The notes under the pieces: model-generated
Seen by the model: only the letters and a program-made list of their open reading frames with translations
Told to the model about the DNA's origin: nothing
Databases searched by the model: none
Part shown: one piece after another, positions 16,271-25,206 of the stretch
Layout: the number at the start of each line of letters is the position of its first letter
Position numbering within the stretch: the stretch's first letter is position 1
Position numbers and translations under genes: made by a program
DNA from: an uncultured Fibrobacter sp.
GTDB taxonomy: Bacteria > Fibrobacterota > Fibrobacteria > Fibrobacterales > Fibrobacteraceae
DNA length: 47,667 bases
Assembly (NCBI GenBank): GCA_946414025.1
Contig: CAMKMX010000023.1
Location: forward strand, 1 to 47,667
Direction: 5' to 3'

Positions 16271-18342
16271 TAATTCTTAGCCTTAAAATCCGCCACGTTC
16301 TGGGCGAATTCTGCCAGGTATTCCTTGGCGGCCTTGACCACGGCCTCGGGCACGTAGCCGAATTCCTTCTCCAGCACGCCGGCCGGAGCGGAAGCGCCAA
16401 AGCGTTCCAGACCGCAGGCCTTGCCGAAGCCGCCCACCACACGGTCGAACAGCACCGGAAGACCGCTGCTCAAAGCGAACACCGGGGTCCAGGGCACCAG
16501 AATCTTGTCGCGGAAATCCTTGGGCTGAGAGAGGAACAGGGCCGGGCTGATCATAGAAACCACGCGGACCTTCTTGCCTTCGCCGCGGAGGACTTCGGCG
16601 GCTTCATGTTCCAGCAGCACGTCGGAACCGTTGGCCACGAAGGTCAAGTCGGGACGCTCCCCTGCGGCAGTGTTGTCGCTTACGATGTAGGCACCCTTAC
16701 GGCAAGCCTTGGCGGCTTCGTAGCGGTTCTCGCCGGGGAGGCTCTTCACCACCTGGCGGGTCAGAATGAGAGCCGTAGGACTGTCGTTGTTCTCGAAAGC
16801 CATTTCCCAGGCGGCAAGAGTTTCGAAGGCGTCCGCCGGACGGAGCACCAGCATCTCGGACTTGCCGTTTTCCTTCTTGAGGTCTTCCAGCAGGCGAATC
16901 TGAGTTTCGTGCTCGATAGGCTGGTGTGTGGGGCCGTCTTCGCCCACGCGGAAACTGTCGTGAGTGAACACGTACTTCACGGGGAGTCCCATGAGAGCCG
17001 CCATACGGATGGCGGGCTTCATGAAGTCGCTGAACACGAAGAAGGTGGCACAAATTGGGTAGAGCCCGCCATGCAGGGCGATACCGTTACAGATGGCGCC
17101 CATGGTCAGTTCCGCCACGCCCACCTGCACGAAGGCGCCCTTGAAATCATTCGGACGAAAAATGCCCGTCTTGTTGAGGAAGGCCTGGGTGTTGTCGGAG
17201 TTGGAAAGGTCAGCAGAACTGCAGATGATGTTGTGGTAATTTTCGGCCAGGTAGCCCAGCACCGTACCGCTGGTAACGCGGGTGGCCACGCCTTCCTTGA
17301 CGGGGAGTTTCGACAGGTCCAGCTTGGGAGCCTTGCCGGAGAGCCATTCGTTCAGGGTGGCGGACTTTTCGGCGTTCTTCTTGTCCCATTCGGCCTTCTG
17401 CTTTTTCCATTCGGCGGCGATACCGCGAAGTTCCTGCTTGCGGGCCTCGAAACCGGCCTTCACGTCGTCGAAAATCTGGAACGGGTCTTCGGGATTGCCG
17501 CCCAGGTTCTTGACGGTAGCTTCGGTAGAAGCGCCGGCAGCATTCAGGGGCTGACCGTGAGTGCTGACCTCGCCTTCGTAGCTGCGTCCGTCTTCGGCGA
17601 CGGCGCCCTTGGCCATAGTGGTATGGCCATAGACGAGCACCGGGCGTTCCGTTTCGGTCCAGGCCGCCTTGAAGGCCTTGCGGAGTTCGGCGATGTTGCT
17701 ACCGTCGCATTCAATCACGCGGAATCCCCAGGCTTCATACTGGGCCACGAAGTCATGGCTCATGACCTCTTCGGTCTTGCAGCTCAGCTGCACCTGGTTC
17801 GCGTCGTAGAAGAAAATCAGGTTGGAAAGCTTGAGGTGGCCGGCGATACGGCCCACGCCGTAGGCGATTTCCTCTTCGAGGCCGCCATCAGAAACTAGGC
17901 ACACCGTCTTGTGTTCCAGAATCTTGCCAAAACGTTCCACCATGAAGCGTTCCGCAATGGCTGCACCCAGGGCGATGCCGTGACCGATGCCTAGAGGGCC
18001 CGAAGAGTTCTCGATACCGAGAGCCACGTCCACTTCGGGGTGGCCCGGCGTGCGGGAACCCAGCTGGCGGAAATTCTTGATGTCGTCCATGGTGAGCCGA
18101 CCCACCAGGGCCAGTTCGGAATAGAGAAGCGGGCTCATGTGGCCAGGGTCCATAAAGAACCGGTCGCGGGCCATCCAGTTCGGATCGTCGGGGTCGAAGC
18201 GCAAGAACTCGGAATAGAGAAGCGTTATGGCGTCGGCAGCTCCCATGGCGCCACCCGGATGACCGGACTTGGCCTTTTGGACCATGGCGGCGGAAAGGAT
18301 ACGGACATTGTCTGCGGCTTTGGTAACTAATGAGTCTTGCAC
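16270..18342 (-). CDS. tkt: Transketolase
   Basis: A 690-residue, TPP-dependent enzyme that moves two-carbon units between sugar phosphates in the pentose phosphate pathway. Signatures: KSGHPGGAMGAAD near the N-terminus, the TPP/Mg region SDGGLEEEIAYG...NQVQL, and DSFRVGEDGPTHQPIEH for the pyrimidine-binding domain. The usual GDG reads SDG here. I prefer GTG at 18342 as start because AAAGAGG sits 6 nt before it; the frame stays open upstream only to a TTG at 18405 without such a site. There is a charged Lys-rich linker at ~335-365. Monocistronic, with a terminator at 16197-16226. Confidence 0.93.
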   Translation of the reverse strand: MQDSLVTKAADNVRILSAAMVQKAKSGHPGGAMGAADAITLLYSEFLRFDPDDPNWMARDRFFMDPGHMSPLLYSELALVGRLTMDDIKNFRQLGSRTPGHPEVDVALGIENSSGPLGIGHGIALGAAIAERFMVERFGKILEHKTVCLVSDGGLEEEIAYGVGRIAGHLKLSNLIFFYDANQVQLSCKTEEVMSHDFVAQYEAWGFRVIECDGSNIAELRKAFKAAWTETERPVLVYGHTTMAKGAVAEDGRSYEGEVSTHGQPLNAAGASTEATVKNLGGNPEDPFQIFDDVKAGFEARKQELRGIAAEWKKQKAEWDKKNAEKSATLNEWLSGKAPKLDLSKLPVKEGVATRVTSGTVLGYLAENYHNIICSSADLSNSDNTQAFLNKTGIFRPNDFKGAFVQVGVAELTMGAICNGIALHGGLYPICATFFVFSDFMKPAIRMAALMGLPVKYVFTHDSFRVGEDGPTHQPIEHETQIRLLEDLKKENGKSEMLVLRPADAFETLAAWEMAFENNDSPTALILTRQVVKSLPGENRYEAAKACRKGAYIVSDNTAAGERPDLTFVANGSDVLLEHEAAEVLRGEGKKVRVVSMISPALFLSQPKDFRDKILVPWTPVFALSSGLPVLFDRVVGGFGKACGLERFGASAPAGVLEKEFGYVPEAVVKAAKEYLAEFAQNVADFKAKN

Positions 18343-18444
18343 GACGGGCCTCTTTGGGTATAATTTTTGCGCCCCAAATCTAGTTTTTTTGGGCCATTTT
18401 CTCAAGGTATTCTAGGGCCGCAGAGCCCCTATATGAGAAAAATT

Positions 18445-18452
18445 TATATTTG
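18445..18452 (+). promoter_or_regulatory. TAnnTTTG -10 element of the membrane glycosyltransferase gene
   Basis: TATATTTG; transcription would start near 18459, downstream of the in-frame ATG at 18433. This supports ATG 18493 as the true start. Confidence 0.55.
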
Positions 18453-18492
18453 CGTAAATTCAAAAAAAGAACCCCGAATTTTTTCGAACAAC

Positions 18493-21081
18493 ATGAAAAA
18501 CTTTATTTCGTTGCTACTCAAGAACTTACTACATCCCGCAGGAATTATCGGGCTCGTTATAGCCCTGGCTATTCCCTTCCTTATCTACCTGGGTCCTAAC
18601 GTGGGCCACAAGGACACCATCCGCATTTTGGACCTGAACCTGCCCCTCCCCCTCTTTATGGTGCAGTTGGTGGCGGGAATCGCCCTGTTCGTCTCCCTGA
18701 ACAAGGACTTTCGGGAATGGCTGAGGGGAATCCTCCCCGAAAAGCCCATCGCCCTTGCCGCACTGATTTCGGCCATCGCCATCGCCGTCTTCGCGGGCAC
18801 CCAGATAGAGGCCCGACACAGGGTCCAGAGCGACGAGAGCGTGTTCATGTCGGTGGCCCAAAACATGTACCTCAATCACCAATCCGGTACCTGCAATCAG
18901 GGCGAATTCGAGAACGGCATGCTGAACTGCACCAACAAGAGCAACAGCTTCAAGACCAAGGGACTTGCGTTCCTCTACACGTTGGGCATGCCCCTGCTGG
19001 GAAACGACCTGCACTGGATTTTCAAGGGCGAACTGTTGATGCTTCCCCTCACCTTCCTCTTGATGTTCCTCGCCGTCGTGGCCTGGACAAGGCAACCCCT
19101 GCTTGCATTCTTCGCGGCACTCCTCATGGCGCTACAGCCTACGGTGCTTTTCCAGTTCCGCGCCATGTCGGTAGAACCCCTGTACATTTTCCTTTCGGCC
19201 CTTTCCCTGCTGGTGTTCCGCTGGGCCTTTGACCGAAACACTGTCCGGCACTGGGCGCTCCTCGCCCTCACCCTCGCCTTCTTTGCCCAGACCCGCCAAG
19301 AGACGGTTTTCTGCCTACTGCCCTTTATCCTGTTTGCCCTGCCGAAAATGCTGGACAAGAAGGATTTCAAGGCCCCCGTCTTTTTCGTGTTGCTTTCCCT
19401 GTTCTCCGTACCTGCATTGCTTACCATCAGTTATTTCCAGGGATTCGGATTCCAGGGCGGCGAATTCTCTGCCCACGGTCACTTTATCGAAGACCTGGTG
19501 AACAACTGGAAAGTCATGACCAAGCCCCTGAACGACAAGGGCGAACTTGTAAACCCCTTCCTCACCTATTTCAACTGGCTGTTCCTTGCCGGGCTCCTAT
19601 ACCTGATCTACCGCGCCGTCATGGATTTCCGCAAGGGCAACAAGTTCTATCTGGAAGTTCTCGTATTCCTCGCCCTGTACCATATCCAGACCTACATGAT
19701 CCTGGAAAACGTGTCCGGCGACTTCGGTATCGAAATCAACCAGCGCTATAGCCTGGTGATGATTCCCAGCATGGCTTTTTTGGCGGCCCTGCCGGTAGCC
19801 CACCTGATTGAATATTTCGGTACGGACTCCAAGACCAAGAAGCAGACCTCGGCGGTGCTGGTACTGGGACTTCTCTTTACACTCCTCTTTGCGGGCTGGA
19901 CCTTCCACTACAAGCCGGACTTCAACAAGAACATCATGTACAACCGGAACCACCTGACCACCGAGGAGCAGGAAATCTGGAAATGGCTGAACGAACAACA
20001 GCCCACGAACAAGCTGTTTATCTACGGCAGGCCCTGGCACTTTATCGCCTACGGCGTATCCTCCTACCACTACGACAAGGTCCGCCAAATGAACGACGGC
20101 AAGATCAAGGAACTGCTGGACAAGTACAACGGCGAAGTCTATTACATCCGCGGCCTGGACTGCTGGGACAGCCAGACCTACCACAAGAAGGCGGTGGAAC
20201 ACAGAATTGCCACCACCTGCGATGTGTTCGAACGGGAAATGGACCTGGAAGGGGTCAAGAACGTCTTGATTACCAACAACTACTGGGTGCAGATTGCAAA
20301 GTTCAACGGACGCAAGAACTACGACCCCACAAACATCATCCAGGTTTCCGAACCCACGAGAGGCGTGGTCGCTCCGGCAAATGACAGTGCCGCTGTAACT
20401 ACAGGCGACAGCGCTACGGTAAATCCAAGCGAATCCCCGCTACTCCTGAATTTCAGACTGAAGGAACAGAGGGGCGCTCCCAAGAACTGGACGCTCCGGA
20501 TTGTGCACGACAGGGTCCTGCTGAAGGATACCGCCTTCGTTCCCGGAGAATACAACATCTTGATAAGTTACGACAAGTTGCAGCCCGGCTACAACACCTT
20601 CCGCTACATCGTCCTGGACGGAAACAAGGTCCTGGCCCAGGTGAATAAGACCTTCTTCAACGAAGGGAACGGCGTCAAGAAACTGACGGACATGCGTTAC
20701 GAATCCCACAAACAGGAATGGGGCAACATAGGCGTGAACAAGAGCATCGAGGGCAAGCCCCTGACTATCAACGGGCAGGTCTTTGAAAACGGGATTGCCA
20801 CCCACGCCGCCTCCGAAACCGTCTATGGTATTGCGGGCGCTTTCAAGACATTCCGCGCGGGAGTTGGTCTGGACGATGAATCCCTCTGCAGCGAAGGCGT
20901 GTCCGTGCAGGTGCTGGGCGACGGCAACGTGCTTGCCGAAACGCCGGTGTTCAAGGCCGGAAGCCTCCACACTCTGACCGCAAACATCGAAGGGGTGCAG
21001 AAACTCACCCTCAAGACAACGGCCAAGGGAAGCATCGACTGCAGCCACGTGGACTTTGTGAATCCGGTGCTGATACCGTAA
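18493..21081 (+). CDS. GT-C type (GT39/PMT-like) membrane glycosyltransferase with C-terminal NPCBM domain
   Basis: 862 residues from ATG 18493. The N-terminal half has about a dozen transmembrane helices. The first large loop contains D114-E115 (QSDESVFMSVAQN), the acidic pair typical of PMT/ArnT-like GT-C enzymes that use polyprenyl-linked sugars. After the last helix (~470) comes a soluble region. The final ~105 residues (from about 760) read as an NPCBM/NEW2-type carbohydrate-binding domain: NGIATHAASE, FRAGVGLDDE, VSVQVLGDG. Such domains normally sit on secreted glycosidases, so the fusion is unusual. The GT2 gene 115 nt downstream could make its lipid-linked donor (inference). Confidence 0.8.
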   Translation: MKNFISLLLKNLLHPAGIIGLVIALAIPFLIYLGPNVGHKDTIRILDLNLPLPLFMVQLVAGIALFVSLNKDFREWLRGILPEKPIALAALISAIAIAVFAGTQIEARHRVQSDESVFMSVAQNMYLNHQSGTCNQGEFENGMLNCTNKSNSFKTKGLAFLYTLGMPLLGNDLHWIFKGELLMLPLTFLLMFLAVVAWTRQPLLAFFAALLMALQPTVLFQFRAMSVEPLYIFLSALSLLVFRWAFDRNTVRHWALLALTLAFFAQTRQETVFCLLPFILFALPKMLDKKDFKAPVFFVLLSLFSVPALLTISYFQGFGFQGGEFSAHGHFIEDLVNNWKVMTKPLNDKGELVNPFLTYFNWLFLAGLLYLIYRAVMDFRKGNKFYLEVLVFLALYHIQTYMILENVSGDFGIEINQRYSLVMIPSMAFLAALPVAHLIEYFGTDSKTKKQTSAVLVLGLLFTLLFAGWTFHYKPDFNKNIMYNRNHLTTEEQEIWKWLNEQQPTNKLFIYGRPWHFIAYGVSSYHYDKVRQMNDGKIKELLDKYNGEVYYIRGLDCWDSQTYHKKAVEHRIATTCDVFEREMDLEGVKNVLITNNYWVQIAKFNGRKNYDPTNIIQVSEPTRGVVAPANDSAAVTTGDSATVNPSESPLLLNFRLKEQRGAPKNWTLRIVHDRVLLKDTAFVPGEYNILISYDKLQPGYNTFRYIVLDGNKVLAQVNKTFFNEGNGVKKLTDMRYESHKQEWGNIGVNKSIEGKPLTINGQVFENGIATHAASETVYGIAGAFKTFRAGVGLDDESLCSEGVSVQVLGDGNVLAETPVFKAGSLHTLTANIEGVQKLTLKTTAKGSIDCSHVDFVNPVLIP

Positions 21082-21132
21082 GCGGCTTCGCCGCAATTCC
21101 AAGTTATTAATCGCTAGAATGTTTTTTCAGCA

Positions 21133-21160
21133 TCTCTAGTAACTAGTAACTAGAAACTAG
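21133..21160 (+). repeat. Heptad CTANNNC tract
   Basis: CTAGTAA, CTAGTAA, CTAGAAA and CTAGCCC in exact 7-nt steps between the two glycosyltransferase genes. Confidence 0.75.
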
Positions 21161-21196
21161 CCCACAGGGCGTAACTCTTATTACTATATTACTCGT

Positions 21197-22108
21197 ATGC
21201 TCCTGTCCGTCATCATCCCCGTCTATAACGAAGAAGAAATCGTTGCCGAAACCTACCGGGTTCTGGAAGAAGAACTCAAGGAAATCGAGCACGAACTGAT
21301 TTTCGTGAACGACGGTTCCAAGGACCGCACACGGGAAATCCTGGAAGGGCTGATTCCTGCAGGTTCTGCCAACAAGCTGGTGAACTTCAGTAGGAATTTC
21401 GGGCACCAGGCCGCTTTTAGCGCCGGGCTGGACCATGCCCAAGGTGATGCAGTAGTGATTATCGACGGAGACCTGCAGGATCCTCCCGCCCTCATCCACG
21501 AGATGCTCGAGAAATGGCGTGAAGGATACCAGGTGGTTTACGCACAACGTAACAAACGTAAGGGTGAAACCATCTTCAAGCGCTTTACCGCCTACTGCTT
21601 CTACAGGCTCATCGGTAAGCTTACCAACATCGAGATTCCTCCCGACACCGGCGATTTCCGCCTGATGGACCGCTGCGTGGTAGACCAGTTGAAAAACCTT
21701 CCGGAACGGAGCCGTTTCTTGCGCGGGCTCGTATGCTGGGTAGGCTTCAAGAAAATCGGCGTCAAGTACGACCGGGCCGAACGCACTGCAGGTTCGTCCA
21801 AATACCCTCTGCGCAAGATGCTTCACCTGGCAGGGGACGGCATCACCGGATTCAGTTCCGCCCCGCTAAAAGTCAGTTTCTACATCGGACTGTTCGCCAC
21901 CCTCGTTGCCTTCGGCGTTTTCGTCTGGTCCATCCTGGAAAAAATCCTCTCCCCCGCCACCACGGTGCCGGGCTGGGCATCCCTCATGACGGCCATCGTG
22001 TTCTTTGCCGGAGTGCAGCTCATTTCCATTGGAATCTTGGGCGAATACATCGGCCGCATCTATGACGAAGTCAAGCAGAGACCGTTGTATATCGAGGATA
22101 AGAAATAG
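21197..22108 (+). CDS. Glycosyltransferase family 2, polyprenyl-phosphate sugar synthase type
   Basis: 303 residues. The GT-A catalytic domain begins LLSVIIPVYNEEE and contains VNDGSKDRT (~36-44) and the metal-binding DGDLQDPP (~92-99). Two C-terminal transmembrane helices (about 225-250 and 260-285) place it in the DPM1/GtrB/ArnC group, which transfers a sugar from a nucleotide donor to undecaprenyl phosphate. The neighbouring GT-C protein is the kind of enzyme that would consume such a donor. ATG 21197 was chosen; no strong ribosome-binding site, but TATATTAC lies just upstream. Confidence 0.9.
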   Translation: MLLSVIIPVYNEEEIVAETYRVLEEELKEIEHELIFVNDGSKDRTREILEGLIPAGSANKLVNFSRNFGHQAAFSAGLDHAQGDAVVIIDGDLQDPPALIHEMLEKWREGYQVVYAQRNKRKGETIFKRFTAYCFYRLIGKLTNIEIPPDTGDFRLMDRCVVDQLKNLPERSRFLRGLVCWVGFKKIGVKYDRAERTAGSSKYPLRKMLHLAGDGITGFSSAPLKVSFYIGLFATLVAFGVFVWSILEKILSPATTVPGWASLMTAIVFFAGVQLISIGILGEYIGRIYDEVKQRPLYIEDKK

Positions 22109-22240
22109 GGTTAGGTATTAGGTCGTAGGCTGTAGGTATTAGGATCTAGGGGCTAGGATCTAGGATTTAGTAAAGCTGGTCTCAAGAGGAGTCATCCTCG
22201 CTGCCATTCTGGAGCGCAGCGATAGAATCACGAGGATCCG
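22109..22240 (-). repeat. Composite repeat: nine CTANNNC heptads plus palindromic module
   Basis: On the minus strand 22240-22190 is the GGATCCTCGTGATTCTATCG... module, followed by the TCTTGAGACCAGC linker. Nine uninterrupted heptads come next at 22172-22110 (CTAAATC, CTAGATC, CTAGCCC, CTAGATC, CTAATAC, CTACAGC, CTACGAC, CTAATAC, CTAACCC). It is the inverted counterpart of the tandem units at 25207-25520. The rest of this gap (22241-22465) is AT-rich and carries the ribosome-binding site of the next gene. Confidence 0.8.
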
Positions 22241-22465
22241 CTAGAAAGTTTAGAGCAGATTGAAGCTAGATTTTTTTTCTAATAAAAAATACCTTCTAGC
22301 AAATATTTTTTTGTATATTACTCCTCGGTTTCCCGAATGGGATTCTTCGTGGTTCAAGCGGTTTTGGACCAGTTGCCAGATGGGCCGGCGTTCCGGCCCG
22401 AATTCCCATATTATCAAATGAACAAGGCCATCGCGGTCGTTCTCCGCGTGTGGCCAGGAGAAACT

Positions 22466-23422
22466 ATGATGAACGAAAATACAGGCGCTGCAAAGCGCAA
22501 CCACGACCCGTTTTTTAGGTGGCTGTTTTCAGACACCGGGCATGCAAGAAACCTGCTGGAGCTGTCGGCGAAGGTGAACCGGGAACTGAACGAGTTTCTT
22601 TCGGTGGTGAACCTGGATACCTTGATTCGGATTCCCGACTCCTACTCGGAAGTGGACGAGACCGGCGAGGCGGATATCGCTTTCCGCGTGAACGTTGCCA
22701 CGGGCGCACCCGTGCTGGTGGGCATTTTGCTGGAGCACAAGTCCGGGCGTGATGTCGGCATCCTTGAACAGATTGACCGGTATGTCCATTCCGTCATGAG
22801 GCTACACGAGGAGAACCGCATATTTAGCGGGTTCCCCACCATGGCAATTATCTTCTACAACGGCCGCGATAACTGGGATCCTCTAAAACTACTGGAAAAC
22901 GGATACCCCAAATATTTTCACGGGGCCGTGCTTCCCTTCAAGTGCACCTTCATAAATATGGCGGACATTCCCGACAGCGACTGCCTCGCCTGCGAGGACG
23001 TAGAAACCGGAATGGGAATCGTGGCGATGAAATATGCTTTTGACAAGGATAAACTGCTTACAGCTTTGCCGCAGTTCAAAAGCTCTCTGCAGAAGATGGA
23101 CGGGAATAAAGCCTCTTGTCTTTTGCAGAAAATAAGTTTATATTTAAAGGAGTACGTTGACCAAGATGTTCTAAAGGAGTTGAACATGGCTTTCAAGAGC
23201 ATAGGACAAAAATACGGCTTTGTGAGCGCCGGTGATGTTTTTCGCCAACAGATTGCCGACGCTCGTGTCGAAGAACAGCAAAAAGCCAAGGCCGAAGCCG
23301 AAGCAAAAGCCAACGAAGACAAGTTGAACACGGCAAAAAGAATGGTTCGCGATGGAGTGCTGTCCGTCGAAAACGCCATGTCGTATTTCGGCTTTACTAG
23401 GGAACAGATTCTCGAGAACTAG
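22466..23422 (+). CDS. Rpn-family PD-(D/E)XK nuclease/putative transposase
   Basis: 318 residues from ATG 22466, chosen because AGGAG lies at 22456-22460; an open frame to 22337 has no such site. The core motifs are D70 (GEADIAFRV) and E90-x-K92 (VGILLEHKS), the same EHKS form as in the partial gene at 1-583. The C-terminus (~260-318) is Lys/Glu/Ala-rich and coiled, ending in a short helical motif (SVENAMSYFGFTREQIL). Rpn proteins cut DNA and raise recombination rates. It is the third family member in the window, suggesting expansion by duplication. Confidence 0.85.
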   Translation: MMNENTGAAKRNHDPFFRWLFSDTGHARNLLELSAKVNRELNEFLSVVNLDTLIRIPDSYSEVDETGEADIAFRVNVATGAPVLVGILLEHKSGRDVGILEQIDRYVHSVMRLHEENRIFSGFPTMAIIFYNGRDNWDPLKLLENGYPKYFHGAVLPFKCTFINMADIPDSDCLACEDVETGMGIVAMKYAFDKDKLLTALPQFKSSLQKMDGNKASCLLQKISLYLKEYVDQDVLKELNMAFKSIGQKYGFVSAGDVFRQQIADARVEEQQKAKAEAEAKANEDKLNTAKRMVRDGVLSVENAMSYFGFTREQILEN

Positions 23423-23451
23423 CCGTAGTTCGATATTAACAAAACATCAAT

Positions 23452-23475
23452 ACGGCTCCCGATGGGAGCCGTTTG
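23452..23475 (+). terminator. Probable terminator after the third Rpn gene
   Basis: Perfect 9-bp stem ACGGCTCCC-GAT-GGGAGCCGT, followed by only a short TTG stretch, so the T tail is weak. Confidence 0.6.
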
Positions 23476-23500
23476 TAGTTACGGATACTACAAATTTTTC

Positions 23501-23508
23501 TATATTTG
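23501..23508 (+). promoter_or_regulatory. TAnnTTTG -10 element of gmk
   Basis: TATATTTG ends 6 nt before the gmk ATG (23515). With the usual ~7 nt from the element to the transcription start, the mRNA would begin at or within 1-2 nt of the start codon. Confidence 0.6.
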
Positions 23509-23514
23509 TCTCCC

Positions 23515-24072
23515 ATGAAATCCAAGCTGTTCGTGATGAGCGCCGCCAGCGGCGCAGGCAAGACCACCCTGAAGGACAAGGTCATCGGGGAGTTCCCAGA
23601 CATCGTGTATTCCATTTCCGCCACCACCCGCGCCCCCCGCGAGGGCGAGGTGAACGGGGTCCACTACTTTTTCAAGACCAAGGAAGAGTTCGAGCAGATG
23701 ATCAAGGACGACGCCCTGGTGGAATACAACCTGGTCCACGGGAACTACTACGGCACGCCCAAGAGTTTCGTAGAGGACATGCTCAAGCAGGGCAAGCGGG
23801 TTCTCTTTGACCTAGACGTTTTTGGCAAGGTGAACTTCGACAAGGTCTATCCCGACGCCACGGGCATCTTGATTTTGCCGCCCAGCGAAGAAGAACTGGA
23901 ACGCAGGCTCCGTGGTCGCGGAACCGATTCCGAAGAGGTCATCCAGACCCGACTCCACAACGCCAAGAAAGAGATGGAGTTCGCGAAGACCAAGGGCAAG
24001 TACGAATACACCATCGTGAACGACGACCTGGAACGTGCGGCGGACGAACTTCGGAAAATATTGACGCCTTGA
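23515..24072 (+). CDS. gmk: Guanylate kinase
   Basis: A 185-residue cytoplasmic enzyme that phosphorylates GMP to GDP with ATP. The P-loop SAASGAGKTT is at 9-18, and the GMP-binding stretch (SATTRAPREGEVNGVHY, ~36-52) is complete. The DLDVFGKVNF and ILPPSEEELERRLRGRG blocks are typical. The start ATG is at 23515; upstream in-frame TTG is part of the promoter element. Likely monocistronic. There is no Shine-Dalgarno sequence, consistent with a leaderless or near-leaderless message. Confidence 0.95.
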   Translation: MKSKLFVMSAASGAGKTTLKDKVIGEFPDIVYSISATTRAPREGEVNGVHYFFKTKEEFEQMIKDDALVEYNLVHGNYYGTPKSFVEDMLKQGKRVLFDLDVFGKVNFDKVYPDATGILILPPSEEELERRLRGRGTDSEEVIQTRLHNAKKEMEFAKTKGKYEYTIVNDDLERAADELRKILTP

Positions 24073-24078
24073 CGCCAG

Positions 24079-24156
24079 ATTCCGGGTCAAGCCCGGAATG
24101 ACGTTGGAGTCGTGGCGTTTTCGCTAAAAAGGAGATGCCCGCACGGTGGCGGGCAT
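24079..24156. repeat. Two palindromic extragenic repeats between convergent genes
   Basis: ATTCCGGG-TCAAG-CCCGGAAT at 24079-24099 and ATGCCCGC-ACGGTG-GCGGGCAT at 24135-24156. Both are perfect 8-bp hairpins in the gmk/TPR-gene gap and may also help terminate transcription from either side. Confidence 0.65.
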
Positions 24157-24186
24157 GACAATTACACTGAATGAACCGTTTCGGAA

Positions 24187-24873
24187 CTACAGAGAAGCCA
24201 GGAACTTCTGAGCCTTGTCGGCGTAGTTCTGGTTGTCGCCGTAAACTTCCAGCAGGCGTTCGGCGGTGTTCTTGGCCTTGGCGTCAAGACCCTGCTGCTG
24301 ATAGACCAGCGTGAGTTTCCACATGGCGTCGGCCACCATAGGGGCCTCGTCCACAGGTTCTTCTTTCTGGAAGCGGTCTTCCTTGTCACCGGTGCGCTTG
24401 CCGAACTCGCTCACATACTTTTCCAGCAGGTTGGCGGCAGCGGCGTAGTCTTCTTTTTCCATCTTCACGGAGGCAAGACCGTGGAGGGCGGCAGAGCGGA
24501 CCAGCACCACAGAACCGGCGTTGTCCAAAGACTTCTGGAACAAGGCTGCGGCACCGTCCAGGTCACCCTTTTCGTACTTGATGTTGCCCGCATAGAGGCA
24601 TGCCTTGGCAAGGGCGAGGCCTTCCAGGGAACGGCTGTTGATCTTGGATTCGAATTCGGCCAGGGCGTTGTCCTTATCGTTGGCGTAGAGCATGGTCATG
24701 CCCGCACCCAGAAGTTCGGTCTGTGCGGCGGAGGCGGCCTTGCGGGAATCCCTCAGCTGGACCACGCCCGCCACTACGACGAGGATGACCACCAGGGCCA
24801 CTACGACCTTGGTGCCGTGATGGACAAAAAATTCCTTGATTTCAGAGTTGTTCGCATTTGCTTCGTTAGCCAT
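24187..24873 (-). CDS. YfgM/TPR-like single-pass membrane protein
   Basis: 228 residues from ATG 24873. A short cytoplasmic N-terminus is followed by one transmembrane helix (VVVALVVILVVVAGVVQL, ~22-39). Next come tetratricopeptide-like helical repeats (~50-225; e.g. LAKACLYAGNIKYEKGDLDGA). This layout matches the YfgM/UPF0070 family, which binds SecYEG and periplasmic chaperones in E. coli. Upstream in-frame Met codons give a less likely start, since the family starts just before a short charged stretch. Divergent from tRNA-Thr. Function by family analogy only. Confidence 0.72.
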   Translation of the reverse strand: MANEANANNSEIKEFFVHHGTKVVVALVVILVVVAGVVQLRDSRKAASAAQTELLGAGMTMLYANDKDNALAEFESKINSRSLEGLALAKACLYAGNIKYEKGDLDGAAALFQKSLDNAGSVVLVRSAALHGLASVKMEKEDYAAAANLLEKYVSEFGKRTGDKEDRFQKEEPVDEAPMVADAMWKLTLVYQQQGLDAKAKNTAERLLEVYGDNQNYADKAQKFLASL

Positions 24874-24950
24874 AATATGCATCCATTTTGAAATTTTGTG
24901 AGCAATCATAGAAAAATTCGGGATTCTTGCCAACCGAAACGGCCCCGATA

Positions 24951-24981
24951 TTGACAAAAAAAGGGCCTGTTGCTATCTTTG
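24951..24981 (+). promoter_or_regulatory. Promoter of tRNA-Thr
   Basis: A -35 TTGACA (24951-24956), 17-nt spacer and TATCTTTG (24974-24981), the best match in the window to the combined TTG...TAnnTTTG form. The mature tRNA begins 10 nt later. Confidence 0.8.
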
Positions 24982-24991
24982 AGCCCGCAAC

Positions 24992-25064
24992 GCCACTCTA
25001 GCTCAGCTGGTAGAGCAGCTGATTCGTAATCAGCAGGTCGGCAGTTCAAATCTGCTGGGTGGCT
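24992..25064 (+). tRNA. tRNA-Thr (anticodon CGT)
   Basis: A 73-nt cloverleaf. The 7-bp acceptor stem GCCACTC/GGGTGGC has one G-U pair; the D arm is GCTC...GAGC. The anticodon stem GCTGA/TCAGC encloses loop TTCGTAA (anticodon CGT, reads ACG), and the T arm is GGCAG-TTCAAAT-CTGCT. The 3' CCA is not encoded. It has its own promoter and a terminator at 25071-25102. Confidence 0.95.
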
Positions 25065-25070
25065 CGAAGG

Positions 25071-25102
25071 TCCCGCTTTCTGAAAGAAAGCGGGATTTTT
25101 TT
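25071..25102 (+). terminator. Terminator of tRNA-Thr
   Basis: Perfect 11-bp stem TCCCGCTTTCT-GAA-AGAAAGCGGGA followed by seven T. Confidence 0.92.
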
Positions 25103-25174
25103 ATACCCGAGGCTGCCTGCGGGGCGATTCCGGCAAGAGGGGGTGGTGAGCAACAAGCGCAAGCGCGTGCGAGC

Positions 25175-25193
25175 CAGGGGGAGACTTCCCCCC
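25175..25193. repeat. GGGGGAGRCTTCCCCC palindrome
   Basis: An imperfect C/G-run palindrome also present at 28879-28895 and 30641-30656. The rest of 25103-25206 shows nothing else recognisable. Confidence 0.5.
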
Positions 25194-25206
25194 CCCCAAA
25201 AAAAAA

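Noticed and set aside
18343..18405. N-terminal extension of transketolase to the TTG at 18405
   Set aside because: The extension is basic and unlike transketolase, and GTG 18342 has an AAAGAGG ribosome-binding site.
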